Assembly: GCA_963971575.1 (NCBI GenBank)
Contig: OZ020618.1
Location: 4,776,501 to 4,840,500 of the forward strand
DNA: 64,000 bases
Source of the DNA: Liopterus haemorrhoidalis
Taxonomy: Eukaryota > Arthropoda > Insecta > Coleoptera > Dytiscidae
Direction: 5' to 3'
Below are positions 1 through 9,418 of this stretch, one piece after another. Under the pieces are notes generated by a model. That model was not told the DNA's origin. It worked only from the letters and a program-made list of their open reading frames with translations, and searched no databases. Each line of letters opens with the position of its first letter. Positions within the stretch are counted from its first letter, which is position 1. Position numbers and translations under genes: made by a program.

Positions 1-54
1 ATTTGGAAAGAATATTTGTAAATGCATACAATTTTTTTATATATTTTATTTTAG

Positions 55-292
55 TTGCCACGTATGACAGGGTATATTACATTCTGTCGTAGTCAGCTAG
101 ATAGTGCAGCTTTGCTTCAAAGACTCACAGAAACATCTCCACAATTTCGGGAATGTGTAAGGGACTGCCAAAGTCATCCGGCTACCAAAGGAATGCCTTT
201 GAGTTCATTTCTTATTAAACCAATGCAGAGAATTACCAAATATCCATTATTAATAGGAAAAATATTAGAAAATACCCCTATAAATCATTCAG
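55..292 (+). CDS. ITSN1: Intersectin exon a: C-terminal half of DH (RhoGEF) domain
   Basis: The acceptor is the T-rich tract ending TTTTAG at 54 and the donor is AG|GTAAG after 292. The exon opens with Leu-Pro-Arg, so this is an internal exon and not a translation start. It ends in phase 1. The segment [20 protein letters not shown] is the highly conserved final DH helix region that contacts Rho GTPases. Confidence 0.93.
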
Positions 293-3200
293 GTAAGAAT
301 ACTAAACCCTAAAAATATATAGCTGAATTTTTAAAGTTGTCTGTTCAAAGAGATGTCCAATTCAACATATTTTTAGGGCATATGGACGGAAATAATGTAT
401 CATTTTCATGGTAGTGTGAAAGGCACGACAGGGGTGAGAGGCGTGGTGTTATATTTACAAGTTCAAATTTCATGATGGGGTTGGAGGCGTGATAAGTGCG
501 CGTTTTCGGTTTTGAGAACATTTGTATCTAACCCAAATCTAACCTAAACGCTTATACAATTGTTTGGAGTAAACGGTTATTCAATTTCATTAAATATGTC
601 GTCAAATCGAAGGAGACATCTAGCTCTTTTTAGGGTTTTGTAGGTATGACCAAAAAACCCTTATACCGTCATTTTGTCGTCTGTCTGTCTGTCTGTTCGG
701 TAAAAATTGTAGCCAAACGGCTAAACCTAGAGAATTGATATTTGGCACGCTTATACAACTCTTTAACCCGCACATATTCTAACGATCAATATTCTAACAT
801 ATACCTCCGTTTTACTTATTAGAAATAATAGGTAGTAATATATTCACTGTAAACTTAGTTTGTGCGCCTATGTTTACAAATTTGCGTTAAAATAAATAGA
901 GACAAATAGAATACGTTGAGACAGAAAATCCATTTTTCTACAGTATAAACTTTTCCACGTTCTTACCCAATTAAAAACGAGATCGAAATACCTCCTATCC
1001 TATCACACTCCATTCTTTAAAAAAATGTATAGTCTAAAAAAGTATATAAATGTTGTTTTTAGATTATGCTAATTTGATGGAGGCACAAAAAAAGGCTGAT
1101 ATGCTTTGTAAACAGATAAATGAAGGTGTAAGAGTAAAAGAAAATTTGGAACGTCTGGAATGGATACAAACCCACGTTAATTGTGATGAACTGAAAATAA
1201 AATTTAATTCCCTAACCAATAATTTGGGGCCTAGAAAACTGTTACACCATGGAATGTTACAAAAGGTATATAAATTATCATATAACTAAAAAAGATATGA
1301 ATCTATGCAAACAAAATCCTAAAATCCCCTACATTTTTTAGCTCAAGAGTGGTAAGGAACTAATTGGACTACTTTTAAACGATTTTTTGTTACTAGTACA
1401 ATGCAATAAGCCAATAGGTTCCAAATTTACTTTTCAACAAAATAGCAACTGCAGTTACAAAATATATAAACAGGTAATTTTTTTTTGAAGTTAGTATTTA
1501 GCACAATTTATTTATTGATATATTTTTTCTAGCCTCTTTTTATTCATGAGTTAATTGTTTCAAAAGGCACTACTGAAAATTGTGAAAATGGTACTGATGT
1601 AAATAGAGTTTTGAAAATTAATGACAAATTAGTTAATATGGCACTGATAGCTCCAACTGCCAATGAGTGCAATTTATGGATGAAAAAAGTTGAAGAAGCA
1701 AAATCTGCTTTTAATAATTGTAAAATGATGCACCAAAAAATAAAACCGAGTAAGTACAAAATCAAAAACAAGCCAGTGTATTAAATTAAAAAAAAAAGTT
1801 ATGAAGAAAAGATCAAGTTTTATAATTCGTGCGTTCAAAAAGACTCTCCGTAGCGAGTATTTTAGGTTATATTGAAATAAAACAAATTATTAGATCATTA
1901 GCAAAAGCAGTTAAATCCATTACATATTTTTTACCGACCGCCAACATATATAAGGGAGGTATTGTGATCATACCGATTTTGACATTTCGATGGATCTCCA
2001 CGAATTGAGGTCCCTACATAACGTTTTGACTATTTTTAGCATGATGTCTGTTGGTCTGTGTGTCGGTCCGTGTACACGTGCAGAGCAAATTCGGCTAAAA
2101 GGATTTTTATGAAACTTCATATTTAAGCTTTTGACATCAATGGCACGAGTTGATCAACTTTTGGTAAAAATCAGTTAACTAGAAATGGGTTTACTCGTGT
2201 CGGTTTTAAGATTTTTGCGAAAATTACACAACAGAGAAATTTTTCGAAAAAATTTATTTAACAAAAGTTGGTATAAAAGCAAGAACTAACAATTTTTATT
2301 TGAAATATATTTTTTTGATAAAGCAGCATAAATTTAACAAATACTTTGTGATGGCAGTCGGTCTTATGGTGGCCACAGCTGATTTTTTTTTTTTTTGCTA
2401 GAGCTAAAAATAGTATATTAAAACACAAGTTTCATAAGGCATAATTTATTGCATGCGTCGAAATTAAAAAACGAGGTGCGAAGCGAGTAGTGTTTCTGAT
2501 TTCTCGACATTAGACTTATTTTCTCGAGAAATTTCGAGAAAAATGATTATATAATTATTAGAATATACATCTTTTTTTAATGTTGAAAATATTGTGGAGG
2601 ATAAAAACATGTTAAAATTATAATCACCTTTAAAGTACTAAAGTAAAGGCGTCGAGCAAATTTTACATTTGTCGAGAAATGAAAAATGAGAATTAAAACT
2701 TTTTCTCGAGAAGAATCACTAGAAGCGAGTAATGTCGAGTTTTCTAATCGATAAGTGACATGCGAGATGGGCTTTAAAATTAAAATGCGGGGTGCACATT
2801 AGGCAGATAAAAATGGCGGCGTGCATATTAGGCAGTTTGCCCGCTATTTTTGACTGCCCCCCTCGGCAAAAGGGGGCCAGACTTGGGACTGAGAACAGGG
2901 ACGGAGAATATTGGGAGGAGCCTTAAAATTCCTACTTAATATGAAGGGGTACATCAAAGAGTACAGTATCAGAGGTGTTATTCCCATGTTAGAAATTGGC
3001 AACACGAGCGTGAGCGACAGGGTAGCGTCGGGCAGTACTAAACTGCATTTGTCGCGCGTGGCGGGAATTTCAAATTAGTATTTAACAATTTATGCAAGCG
3101 TTTCGAACTATTTGGTTCTCATCAGTGCGATGTATCCTGATATTACATGATGACATGTCGGAAATCGCAGACGCAGGCATAAAAAGTATACTTAATTAAA

Positions 3201-6200
3201 TTTATTTAAATAAATTAGGCAAATTAAATAAATTATTTAGTTATGCCTAGTAGACAGTGATGGGCGTTTACACGTAAACTTTAATTGTTTACGTTAACGT
3301 GTAAACTTATGTAAACAATTGGTAAACTTGTCAACAATGTAAACTGTCAAATAATGAGGTTAGTTTTAATTATTTAATACGAATAATAGAAAGTTAATGA
3401 ACAAGTATATTCAGTTCAAAACAATAAATTTATTTAAAAAATGGTGGGAAGAAACCGAAGGAATAGTTCTGAAGAACTAGGTTTTGATTTAATTAAAGAA
3501 AATGATAGAAAATATAGGGCGTTATGCAAAATTTGCCATGAATCTTTTCGTTATTAAAAAAGGCTGTGTTTCTTAAAGGTGAAATTTAATGTATTTTGTT
3601 ATTCAAAATAAAATTAGACTGAATTTTTTAAAGAAAAAAGTTTTTTATTTTTCATATTCATATTTATTAATTTGTATGTAACACCTGTATAATGATGCAA
3701 ATTCGATTTTTATTAATATGTATATTGGCTTGTCCTAATTTTATATACTTACTTTTTCATTTAAAATCGTTTCATTAAAATTTTATTATTTATTAAAATG
3801 TATTGATAATGAGGTTCTGTATTTCAAAACAAGTGCGCATGTCTAAATAATTGTTTACAATGTTTACATTGTTTACAAGAGTTTTGTGTTTACTTTACAT
3901 CAATTGTTTACGCGTCAACAATGAGGTAACTTACATCATGTAACTTACGCGCCCATCACTGCTAGTAGATAATTTATCAAAAAATAATTTATTAATGCCA
4001 AAATTAAAAGGATTATTATGCAAAGATTTTATAATAGTAGATTTGGATGGCATGATCATAAAATTTTGAAGAAATTTGTAGCATTTTGGGCTTGATTTTA
4101 TGAAGTGCTAGGTAAAAAACACACTTTATAACACTTACAAAACAATATTTTAAAAATATCACAACTGACCGTTACGAACGTTTGAACGAAATGTGAGGTT
4201 ATAATTATTTTTAAAATGACAAGACAAATTTGACTTCTGCGCCGCCCGATCCGCAGAGGTCCGATATACCTCTCTTTGTCACTCGTGTTGCCAATTTTTC
4301 TCATCACTTAAATTTTGAGAGGTAAAAACCTTGTTTTTATTTACCAAGGGCGCTAAAACACGGCTCTGCCCCTAGCGCAAGTTTTCCTTACTGCGACTCT
4401 GTATAGAGGCGCTGTTTTCGCTTGCAAAATGGCGATTGGAATAGGATTTTTTGACATTTGCCATTTGATACACAAGAATTCACATTGCAGTTAATTTTCT
4501 GTTGCGATTTTAAAGACATTTTATTCACTTTTCTTCACTTGAACACATAGAAACAATGCAATTAAATGAGCCACATCCAACAAAATCCTATTCCGTTAAG
4601 TTCCAAAATATTCCGCTAGGCGTCACTTCAGTTATTGTCGTCTGGGGTGCATATTAATTAGATTAAAAAATGGCGTGCTATAAAAGGCGGGCAATACGGT
4701 GGAGATATTTTTTGAACGCACTATAGGGTATGCTTATATTTTTATTCGTTGTTATGACATGCTTTTGATGTTTTTCTGTCTACGTCCAGAGGGCCTCGGT
4801 GGAGGTTCATGTGGAAGGCTCTTAGTTCTTGTCCAGAAAGGGAAACGTATTATTAAAAGCGGTAAGAACTTATTTATTTTTTGCATGTTACTCTAGGTCG
4901 AGCTCATAGCATGTATTATCCTGTCTATATACTATACATTGGTGTAATAAAAGGAATTGAAATAATTAGTAAAAAGAACAAAACTATGTCAATGAAAAAG
5001 GGTAACAAAGGTAACAAAAACAACTTTTTCAAAACTTACAAATAGTGTATTTATGTGGTAAAAAAAAACTGAGTTAGTAATTTATATTATTATTAGTTTC
5101 GTTCGCTGATGAAGTTTCAAATTGGAACACTACGCGCGAGCGTAATATTCCTTTTAGCGTTCACGGACGATATATCGTATTTTTTGGATCATAAGACGCC
5201 CAAATTTATGATAATTTTTAGAATTTATTATTACGTTAACTTGTACCAGCAACATTCTGTTCATCTTCACTTTCTGTACTATCACTCGTCTCGTTAATGT
5301 TACTGTTCGTATTATTTTCGTCTGAACTATTGTCAATCTCGTCAAAAACCAAGTCATCTTCGATACTATCCAATGCGTTGCTTATACCGCATTTCCAAAA
5401 AGACATAAAGTCTTTTCTTTTACAGCTTTCCATGAATTTTTTACCCAGGTACTTCTGAAATTGTCGTTCATTTTACGTCCTGCTGTAACATCGTGATTTG
5501 GCTTTATCATTCGTTTGTTCCACTCTTCCCGCATACAATTATTAAATGGTTCAAGGCCAAAGTGTCACAGTTATGACTTAGTTTAACTACTTGAATCGAC
5601 ACATCCAAGGATTGTTGTTGACATGTAAGGCCTCCAAAAAAGGCAGCTAATTCTGTATTTCTATTATATTCTTGGTTGATTCTGTTTTATGCGCTCTGAA
5701 TTAATTCCACACTAACATCGCGCACTTTTTAAACTTTTGCACCATAAGACGAACCCCAATTTTAAGTCGATTTTTCTGCGTAAAAAGGTCTTATGGTCCG
5801 AAAAATACTGTAGTTCATGACAGAAACAGTTCTTCCGAATTAAAAAATAGACTATACCTTGTTAGAAACTTTACCTGCGAATGAGGCTATATCACTTAGT
5901 GAGTTTTGAATTACAGCTATATTTTATGTTTAATTTTTAAGTTTTTATTTTTCACAGGTAAATCGTTTAATGAAAATATATTTTGCAAAGTTGCAATGGG
6001 AGATCAAGAGCAGTTTACTGAGGTAGCAAAGGACAATCCCCTTAATGGCAATATTACGCATAATGGGGCACTGCAAATGCCAATTTTGGTATGGAATGCG
6101 AGTATGCAGTTCCATGTTAAAAATGTAAATCAAGACAATTTAGTGATAACAGTTTATGAAAAATGTCTTTTTAGCCCAGATGGTAAGTACTAACAATTTA

Positions 6201-6432
6201 GTACGAATTAAGCATCATTTAGACATTAAATTAATTGTGTAACTCTTATTTGTGTAGTTTTCTAATTTAATTTTCTTTTATAGAATTTTTGGGGCGAGCA
6301 GAAGTCAAAATACAGGATATTATAAAACAAACAAGAAATCAAAATGGTCCTATTTTAAAACGTTTAATTTTACACCAAGTTGAAAGTGGAGAACTTGAAA
6401 TTAAGTTAGATTTACAGATGTTTAACACATAA
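55..6432 (+). CDS. ITSN1: Intersectin, C-terminal part (DH end, PH, C2); seven exons
   Basis: Intersectins are endocytic scaffold proteins; their long form ends in DH-PH-C2, a guanine-nucleotide exchange module for Cdc42. Exons are 55-292, 1063-1265, 1342-1473, 1533-1749, 4790-4861, 5958-6182 and 6284-6432. Every junction has AG/GT borders and the codon phases agree across all six introns. The translation follows vertebrate intersectin: [20 protein letters not shown] in the last DH helices, a linker with NEGVR and [19 protein letters not shown] at the start of PH, and a C2 ending in FLGRAE and LDLQMFNT before TAA. The 5' part (EH, coiled coil, SH3 repeats) lies outside the window, so the gene is partial. 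Drosophila Dap160 is known to lack this GEF end, so the long form is retained here. Identification is strong; paralogue naming is by similarity recalled from memory. Confidence 0.93.
293..1062 (+). other. Intersectin intron with a Helentron-like family A fragment
   Basis: This intron separates the two DH exons. It carries the 5' end of a family A repeat at 627-776. No other coding or RNA signal is seen in the remainder. Confidence 0.75.
627..776 (+). mobile_element. Family A Helentron-like repeat, 5' fragment (copy A1)
   Basis: The fragment begins with the TTTTTAGGGTTTTGTAGGTA end shared by all copies, then has the 5' hairpin (AGGGTTTT pairing with AAAACCCT), a short GTCT tract and the first part of the conserved core. 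It breaks off near 776, so the tRNA-like cassette and 3' hairpin are missing. Confidence 0.75.
1063..1265 (+). CDS. ITSN1: Intersectin exon b: DH-PH linker and PH start
   Basis: The acceptor is TTTTTAG before 1063 and the donor is AAG|GTATAT after 1265. Two bases complete the Asp codon opened by exon a, and the exon ends in phase 0. It encodes the conserved QINEGVR and [10 protein letters not shown] segments and [14 protein letters not shown] at the start of the PH domain. Confidence 0.93.
1342..1473 (+). CDS. ITSN1: Intersectin exon c: PH domain core
   Basis: The exon is 132 bases, phase 0 at both ends, with acceptor TTTTTTAG and donor CAG|GTAATT. It encodes the PH strands [14 protein letters not shown] and ends in KIYKQ, matching the FLFNDFLLLT and MYKTP segments of vertebrate intersectin. 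It was found by splice borders and homology because its reading frame is short. Confidence 0.9.
1533..1749 (+). CDS. ITSN1: Intersectin exon d: PH C-terminus and PH-C2 linker
   Basis: The acceptor is TTTTTTCTAG before 1533 and the donor is A|GTAAGT after 1749. The exon starts in phase 0 and ends in phase 1. It encodes [11 protein letters not shown], an [16 protein letters not shown] stretch equal to the PH C-terminal helix with its invariant Trp, and a basic linker. Confidence 0.9.
1931..2380 (+). mobile_element. Family B Helentron-like repeat (copy B1), in intersectin intron
   Basis: The 5' end ACCGACCGCCAACATATATA and the 3' segment near 2354-2363 (GGCAGTCGGT) are inverted relative to each other, as subterminal inverted repeats. 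Between them are a short GTCT-like tract, the ACACGTGCAGAGCAAATTC core and an ATGAAACTTCATATTTAAGC motif shared with the copies at 27622, 31592 and 33527. Confidence 0.65.
2440..2780. repeat. Diverged repeat with TCTCGAGAAAT motifs in intersectin intron
   Basis: GCGAAGCGAGTAGTGTTTCT at the left is partly mirrored by AGAAGCGAGTAATGTCGAG at the right, and TCTCGAGAA motifs recur between them. It looks like an old transposon, but no superfamily can be assigned. Confidence 0.35.
3255..3961 (+). mobile_element. Non-autonomous hAT element with 8-bp target duplication
   Basis: The ends CAGTGATGGGCG and CGCCCATCACTG are inverted, and the element is flanked on both sides by CTAGTAGA (3247-3254, 3962-3969), the 8-bp TSD typical of hAT. 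Both subterminal zones are rich in GTTTAC, as expected for transposase-binding sites. It lies in the intersectin intron. Confidence 0.9.
3441..3557 (+). pseudogene. hAT transposase N-terminal remnant (BED-like zinc finger start)
   Basis: A 38-codon frame starts at the ATG at 3441 and stops at 3555. It reads [16 protein letters not shown], the first half of a BED-type zinc finger (Cys-x2-Cys), and the rest of the transposase is missing. It sits inside the hAT at 3255-3961, which supports the assignment. Confidence 0.55.
4398..4640 (-). mobile_element. P-like THAP miniature element, short form (copy P1)
   Basis: On the minus strand it starts with GACAATAACTGAAGTGACGC and ends near GCGCCTCTATAC, the same ends as the copies at 9419, 17410 and 21597. 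It keeps the start ATGTCTTTAAAATCGCAACA of the THAP frame, which then breaks. It lies about 150 bases upstream of the 72-base intersectin exon. Confidence 0.7.
4790..4861 (+). CDS. ITSN1: Intersectin exon e: 72-base exon, first C2 strand
   Basis: The acceptor is GTCCAG before 4790 and the donor is G|GTAAGA after 4861. It enters and leaves in phase 1. The A left by exon d plus its AG gives Lys, and its final G plus the GT of exon f gives Gly. It encodes the [17 protein letters not shown] stretch, which matches RLMVHVIEATELKACKPNG at the start of vertebrate intersectin C2. It bridges a 4.2-kb transposon-rich gap that would otherwise lack C2 strand 1. Confidence 0.88.
5175..5810 (-). mobile_element. 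pogo/Tigger-like element remnant
   Basis: The termini are imperfect inverted repeats (TCGTATTTTTTGGATCATAA at the left; CAGTATTTTTCGGACCATAA reading in from the right), flanked by TA on both sides. The minus-strand frame at 5236-5433 reads [20 protein letters not shown], the C-terminal signature of Tigger/pogo-type transposases. Most of the transposase is deleted and frameshifted. Confidence 0.75.
5236..5433 (-). pseudogene. Tigger/pogo transposase C-terminal remnant
   Basis: The frame holds [19 protein letters not shown] followed by an acidic, Ser/Asn-rich tail and a stop. That arrangement is typical of the C-terminus of Tigger-like DDE transposases. It is embedded in the element at 5175-5810 and antisense to intersectin. 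It has no start of its own and is not a functional gene. Confidence 0.7.
5958..6182 (+). CDS. ITSN1: Intersectin exon f: C2 domain body
   Basis: The acceptor is TTTCACAG before 5958 and the donor is G|GTAAGT after 6182, phase 1 at both ends. It encodes [20 protein letters not shown] through [10 protein letters not shown]. Vertebrate intersectin has GKSNPYCEISMG and LFDRDQFSPDD here. The Asp-x-Asp of the Ca2+-binding loop is replaced by Glu-Lys-Cys. Confidence 0.93.
6284..6432 (+). CDS. ITSN1: Intersectin exon g: C2 C-terminus and stop
   Basis: The acceptor is TTTTATAG before 6284 and the stop TAA is at 6430-6432. It encodes [14 protein letters not shown], the LKRLILHQV segment (vertebrate RRLLLHEV) and the terminal [12 protein letters not shown]. 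The protein ends at the same place as vertebrate intersectin-long. The first AATAAA downstream is at 6640-6645, but that lies inside a repeat, so the polyadenylation site is uncertain. Confidence 0.92.
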
Positions 6433-6724
6433 GAACCCAAAGTATTTAATATGATGCTCTAGGTGTCCTAATTAATTGTTAACACTATGGTAGCCGATGT
6501 TTAGCGATGAAAAACGTTTTAAGCGACGGATACCGATGTTACCCGATGTCACTGTAAAGCCGGCTATACACTAAACGTTCAATGTGAACCCATGTTAGGT
6601 TGATAATGTAGTTTATTGACAGTATGAGTTATGCTAAATAATAAAATATTACAATACAATTAATAAGTAAATAGAAATCAGACAAGTGAAAAAATAAATA
6701 AGAGAAGTTTATTTAACTAAGCTT

Positions 6725-6774
6725 ACGTTTCGATTTTATTAAAATATTCATCAGAGCTAGTTAAAAGTATACGT
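6725..6774 (-). ncRNA. Hammerhead-ribozyme-like core (degenerate)
   Basis: On the minus strand the order is ACGUA, a spacer, CUGAUGA, a short AUUUU/AAAAU hairpin, then GAAACGU. The two ACGU strands can form a 4-bp stem III that leaves GUA as the cleavage triplet, as in hammerhead ribozymes of Penelope-like elements. Stem I is not convincing and the first stem II pairs mismatch, so activity is doubtful. Confidence 0.3.
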
Positions 6775-6915
6775 TAAAATATAAAATATAGGCTAAAATG
6801 TCCATAGTTGTTAACGTCGTTGAACCCAGAGATAAGAATGTGGGTTTGAATTCATCAAACATATAATGCAATACATAATGAATTATTAAAAATAAAATAA
6901 ATATAGCATACATAC

Positions 6916-7013
6916 CTTGTATAGACGGAAAATTTTTCTGGTTGTTTACTGATAGGAAAATCAAGAGTCAGTGCAAACTGGTGTAGGGGGTCTATTTGTA
7001 AGCTTTTCGACAT
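6916..7013 (-). other. Exon-like ORF with canonical donor, function unknown
   Basis: On the minus strand the ATG at 7013 opens MSKSLQIDPLHQFALTLDF and runs 98 bases to ACAAG|GTATGT, a good donor. Upstream, TTTCAG near 7140 could be an acceptor. No matching downstream exon is found before the intersectin 3' end. It may be a captured exon or a transposon exon within 6553-7852. Confidence 0.25.
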
Positions 7014-7542
7014 TTTTACAGTGTCCTGTTGAAAATTCCAAGAGTAAATATGCATAAGTAACAGGACAATGTGCAAGTGACTGTTCTAAGTTACAGAATG
7101 CACAGCCAGGTTTATTGGCCGTACTGTCTACGTCTGTGGTTCTGAAATTGGGCGAAAGAGTCAATAATTACAAAAATCACTACTTTAAAAAATTGTTTGG
7201 GTACTTCGTGTTATTCTAATTTTTTCTAGGGAGCTTTGATATCAACGAGTTTGAAAAGCCCTGGTCTTGAATAGTGTTTAGCAAACCGTGGGTCGCAAAT
7301 GAGTTAAATGGGTCTTAATGGGATTTGATTATAAATGGACATATCTTATATATCCACGTATGGTCGCGTACCGCCTGGTGAATATTATAATGGGTCACAA
7401 GGAAGAGAGATTGAGAAACACTGGCCTAGAAGATTCCTTAATGTGCTGGACGAAAATTTCAATGTTGGAAGATCACTTTCATGCGAAATGCTTGGTTATA
7501 TAGAGCAATTTCTAACGATTTGTTATTAGATCTGTTCATAGA

Positions 7543-7646
7543 ACCATTTCTAACTGTTTATTTTCATCAGACGCAAGCGCAGAGTTCGTAGGAGTGCGTT
7601 AAAATAACTCGCTTGCGTCTGACGATAATAAATCATTAGAAATGGT
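7543..7646. repeat. Small palindromic (foldback) repeat
   Basis: ACCATTTCTAACTGTTTATT at the left is mirrored by the right arm ending in TTAGAAATGGT, and CAGACGCAAGCG pairs with CGCTTGCGTCTG near the centre. Weaker arms extend outward to about 7488 and 7790. It is probably a miniature element nested in 6553-7852. Confidence 0.5.
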
Positions 7647-7859
7647 TGTACGTCTATAAGTAAAGCTGTTCTACATTCTATAGCTCTGTAGCTATTATCA
7701 GCCACCTGAACAGAGTTTATAAATGTGCGTTAAAATTTCCTGGTGCATGCGAATGATAACATAACAAATCGCTAGAAGTTACTCTACAAGACACCATCAG
7801 CATGCGACCAATTTTAGGCACATGACGAATAGTGTAAAACCGGCTTTACTACGATGATA

Positions 7860-8260
7860 AACGGTGTTATAGTAATATTAAATTAATAAAATGATTCATC
7901 GTCGATTGAAAGCGATGTTGATGAATTTATAATGGATTGAGGACAGTTTCACGCCATCAAAAAGTGGAGGGGATTAAAAAACCGAAAAAAACCAGGATTC
8001 GATCTTGATTGTTTTGGTTACTAATCATTCTATCAAACAAAAATCGGATTCTATAAATAACATTTTTTCAGCATTGTATTTTCGGATCGAAAAATCGTAT
8101 TCTTGGTTGAAATCTGGTATTTACGGTACAGATTATTAGTTTCCAATATACATGTGGTACGTGTCTTATTGCTGACATTTGTATTTTATAAATTCAAGAA
8201 GTAATGTTGACAAAATCCGTCTTTCACAAAAATCGATCTCTGTTTCTCTAATGCCTTGTT
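7860..8260. other. Intergenic stretch without recognisable feature
   Basis: The sequence is AT-rich with no coding frame, RNA gene or clear repeat boundary. A phrase near 8118-8128 (GGTATTTACGGTAC) recurs near 8448-8461 (AGTATTTACGGTAC), which suggests two diverged copies of one short repeat. Confidence 0.5.
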
Positions 8261-8270
8261 GCATAAAAGC

Positions 8271-8382
8271 CTTATAACTAGATGTAACCTAAAACTGGAT
8301 GTAAAACACAAAAATACCTATACTTATACCTAGGCAATTTTGTGTTTTACATCTTGTTTTAGCCTACATCTAGTTTTAAGGT
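8271..8382. repeat. Long hairpin, about 45-bp arms
   Basis: The left arm (AACTAGATGTAACCTAAAAC followed by TGGATGTAAAACACAAAAAT) pairs with the right arm at about 8335-8382 with roughly 6 mismatches in 45 by eye. The loop is about 20 bases and contains CCTATACTTATACCTAGG. It could be a small palindromic MITE or a hairpin transcript. Confidence 0.5.
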
Positions 8383-8533
8383 ATTAATGCAATCGGGTAT
8401 AAATAAAAAAATGTCAGCAATTTTATCGCATTCTTGATTTAAATTTAGTATTTACGGTACATAGTAGAACTTGGCAATCGTTCTCTGCGCCCTCTTTTCT
8501 TTTTTAATTTAATATTACTACACCCGATGTTAT

Positions 8534-8648
8534 ATTTCTTATTAACAACCCTTGAAAATCCCACTCGCAGGCTCGCTTTTAGCGAGTGGTATAATGTTAT
8601 TTGAGTTTATTAATGGCTTAAATTTTCAAGGGTTGCTTATTAACAAGT
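8534..8648. repeat. Nested hairpin repeat
   Basis: Outer arms AACAACCCTTGAAAAT and ATTTTCAAGGGTTG pair, and an inner CCACTCGC/GCGAGTGG stem (8561-8568, 8582-8589) closes a short loop. It is a likely foldback miniature element. Confidence 0.45.
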
Positions 8649-8649
8649 T

Positions 8650-9418
8650 TTAGGGCAATATAAGGACATTTTTAGAGCATCTATTCCCAGCTATGAATTA
8701 ATATAATCAAGCACTTTTCTAATTTTTGCAATTGACTGTTAAAAATATTGTTATTTAATATTTTTATTGATATACAAAGATTTTATTTTATATATTTATT
8801 TTGTATAATTGTTACAAATACAAAAAACATGGGTTTAAATTTGTTGCTATAAATATGGTATATAAGTTAAAACTAATAAATAAATAAATTATTAAAAACT
8901 AAATTAGCTTACAAATTGGTCTTACATTTATAAATACCCAAAAGGATGTAGACGGAAAAAATTCAGTCTGTTTCACATGAAATTGTCAAAAATGTTTTCA
9001 TGTGATTTTACATAATTATAATTAATATTATATTTATTAACTATAAGCAAAACGTGAATTTGGAGAATGTGTTCAATTTTTTATATATCTAGTAAACTCC
9101 AACTTCATGTTCAGCCAAAAAATACCCCTTACTGTCACCGAAGTAACGTTACTTCATTGAATATAGAGAAATAACAAGAGTTCCATTGCACATTATGTAA
9201 TATATTTAGGTGGATGCAATTCCTATATTATAAACACAGACGTATCAGTAATAAATATTGGTTAATGAGTCCACCAGAACTAGGCTGTATGCTTAGAATT
9301 AAGTATATTGTAACGTTAGAAACGAGAAGGCATGGTCGGAAGAGTGGGGAGCCAATAGTAATCATTCAGGCATATGTAGCAAATAAATACGCGTTTATAA
9401 CATGACGATACGTCGGAA
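8650..9418. other. Intergenic AT-rich stretch, nothing recognised
   Basis: No gene, RNA gene or transposon terminus is seen. Short ORFs here lack homology and codon structure. Confidence 0.5.

Larger units (their letters stand above)
2993..4297. mobile_element. Possible older element marked by inverted AAATTGGCAACACGAG
   Basis: The 16 bases at 2993-3008 recur as the reverse complement at 4282-4297. This could be the ends of an unclassified DNA element that later received the hAT insertion at 3255-3961. No coding remnant is visible outside the hAT. Confidence 0.3.
6553..7852. mobile_element. Unclassified DNA element with GTAAAGCCGG inverted ends
   Basis: GTAAAGCCGGCTATACACTA at 6553 is inverted at the right end around 7829-7852 (reading in: GTAAAGCCGGTTTTACACTA), 18 of 20 matching by eye. 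I see no convincing target duplication, so the superfamily is open. Inside are an exon-like frame (6916-7013, -), a hammerhead-like motif (6725-6774, -) and a small palindrome (7543-7646). Confidence 0.5.

Noticed and set aside
5103..5135. A CTGATGA motif near the pogo-like element as a second hammerhead
   Set aside because: No GAAA core or stem II follows at a workable distance.
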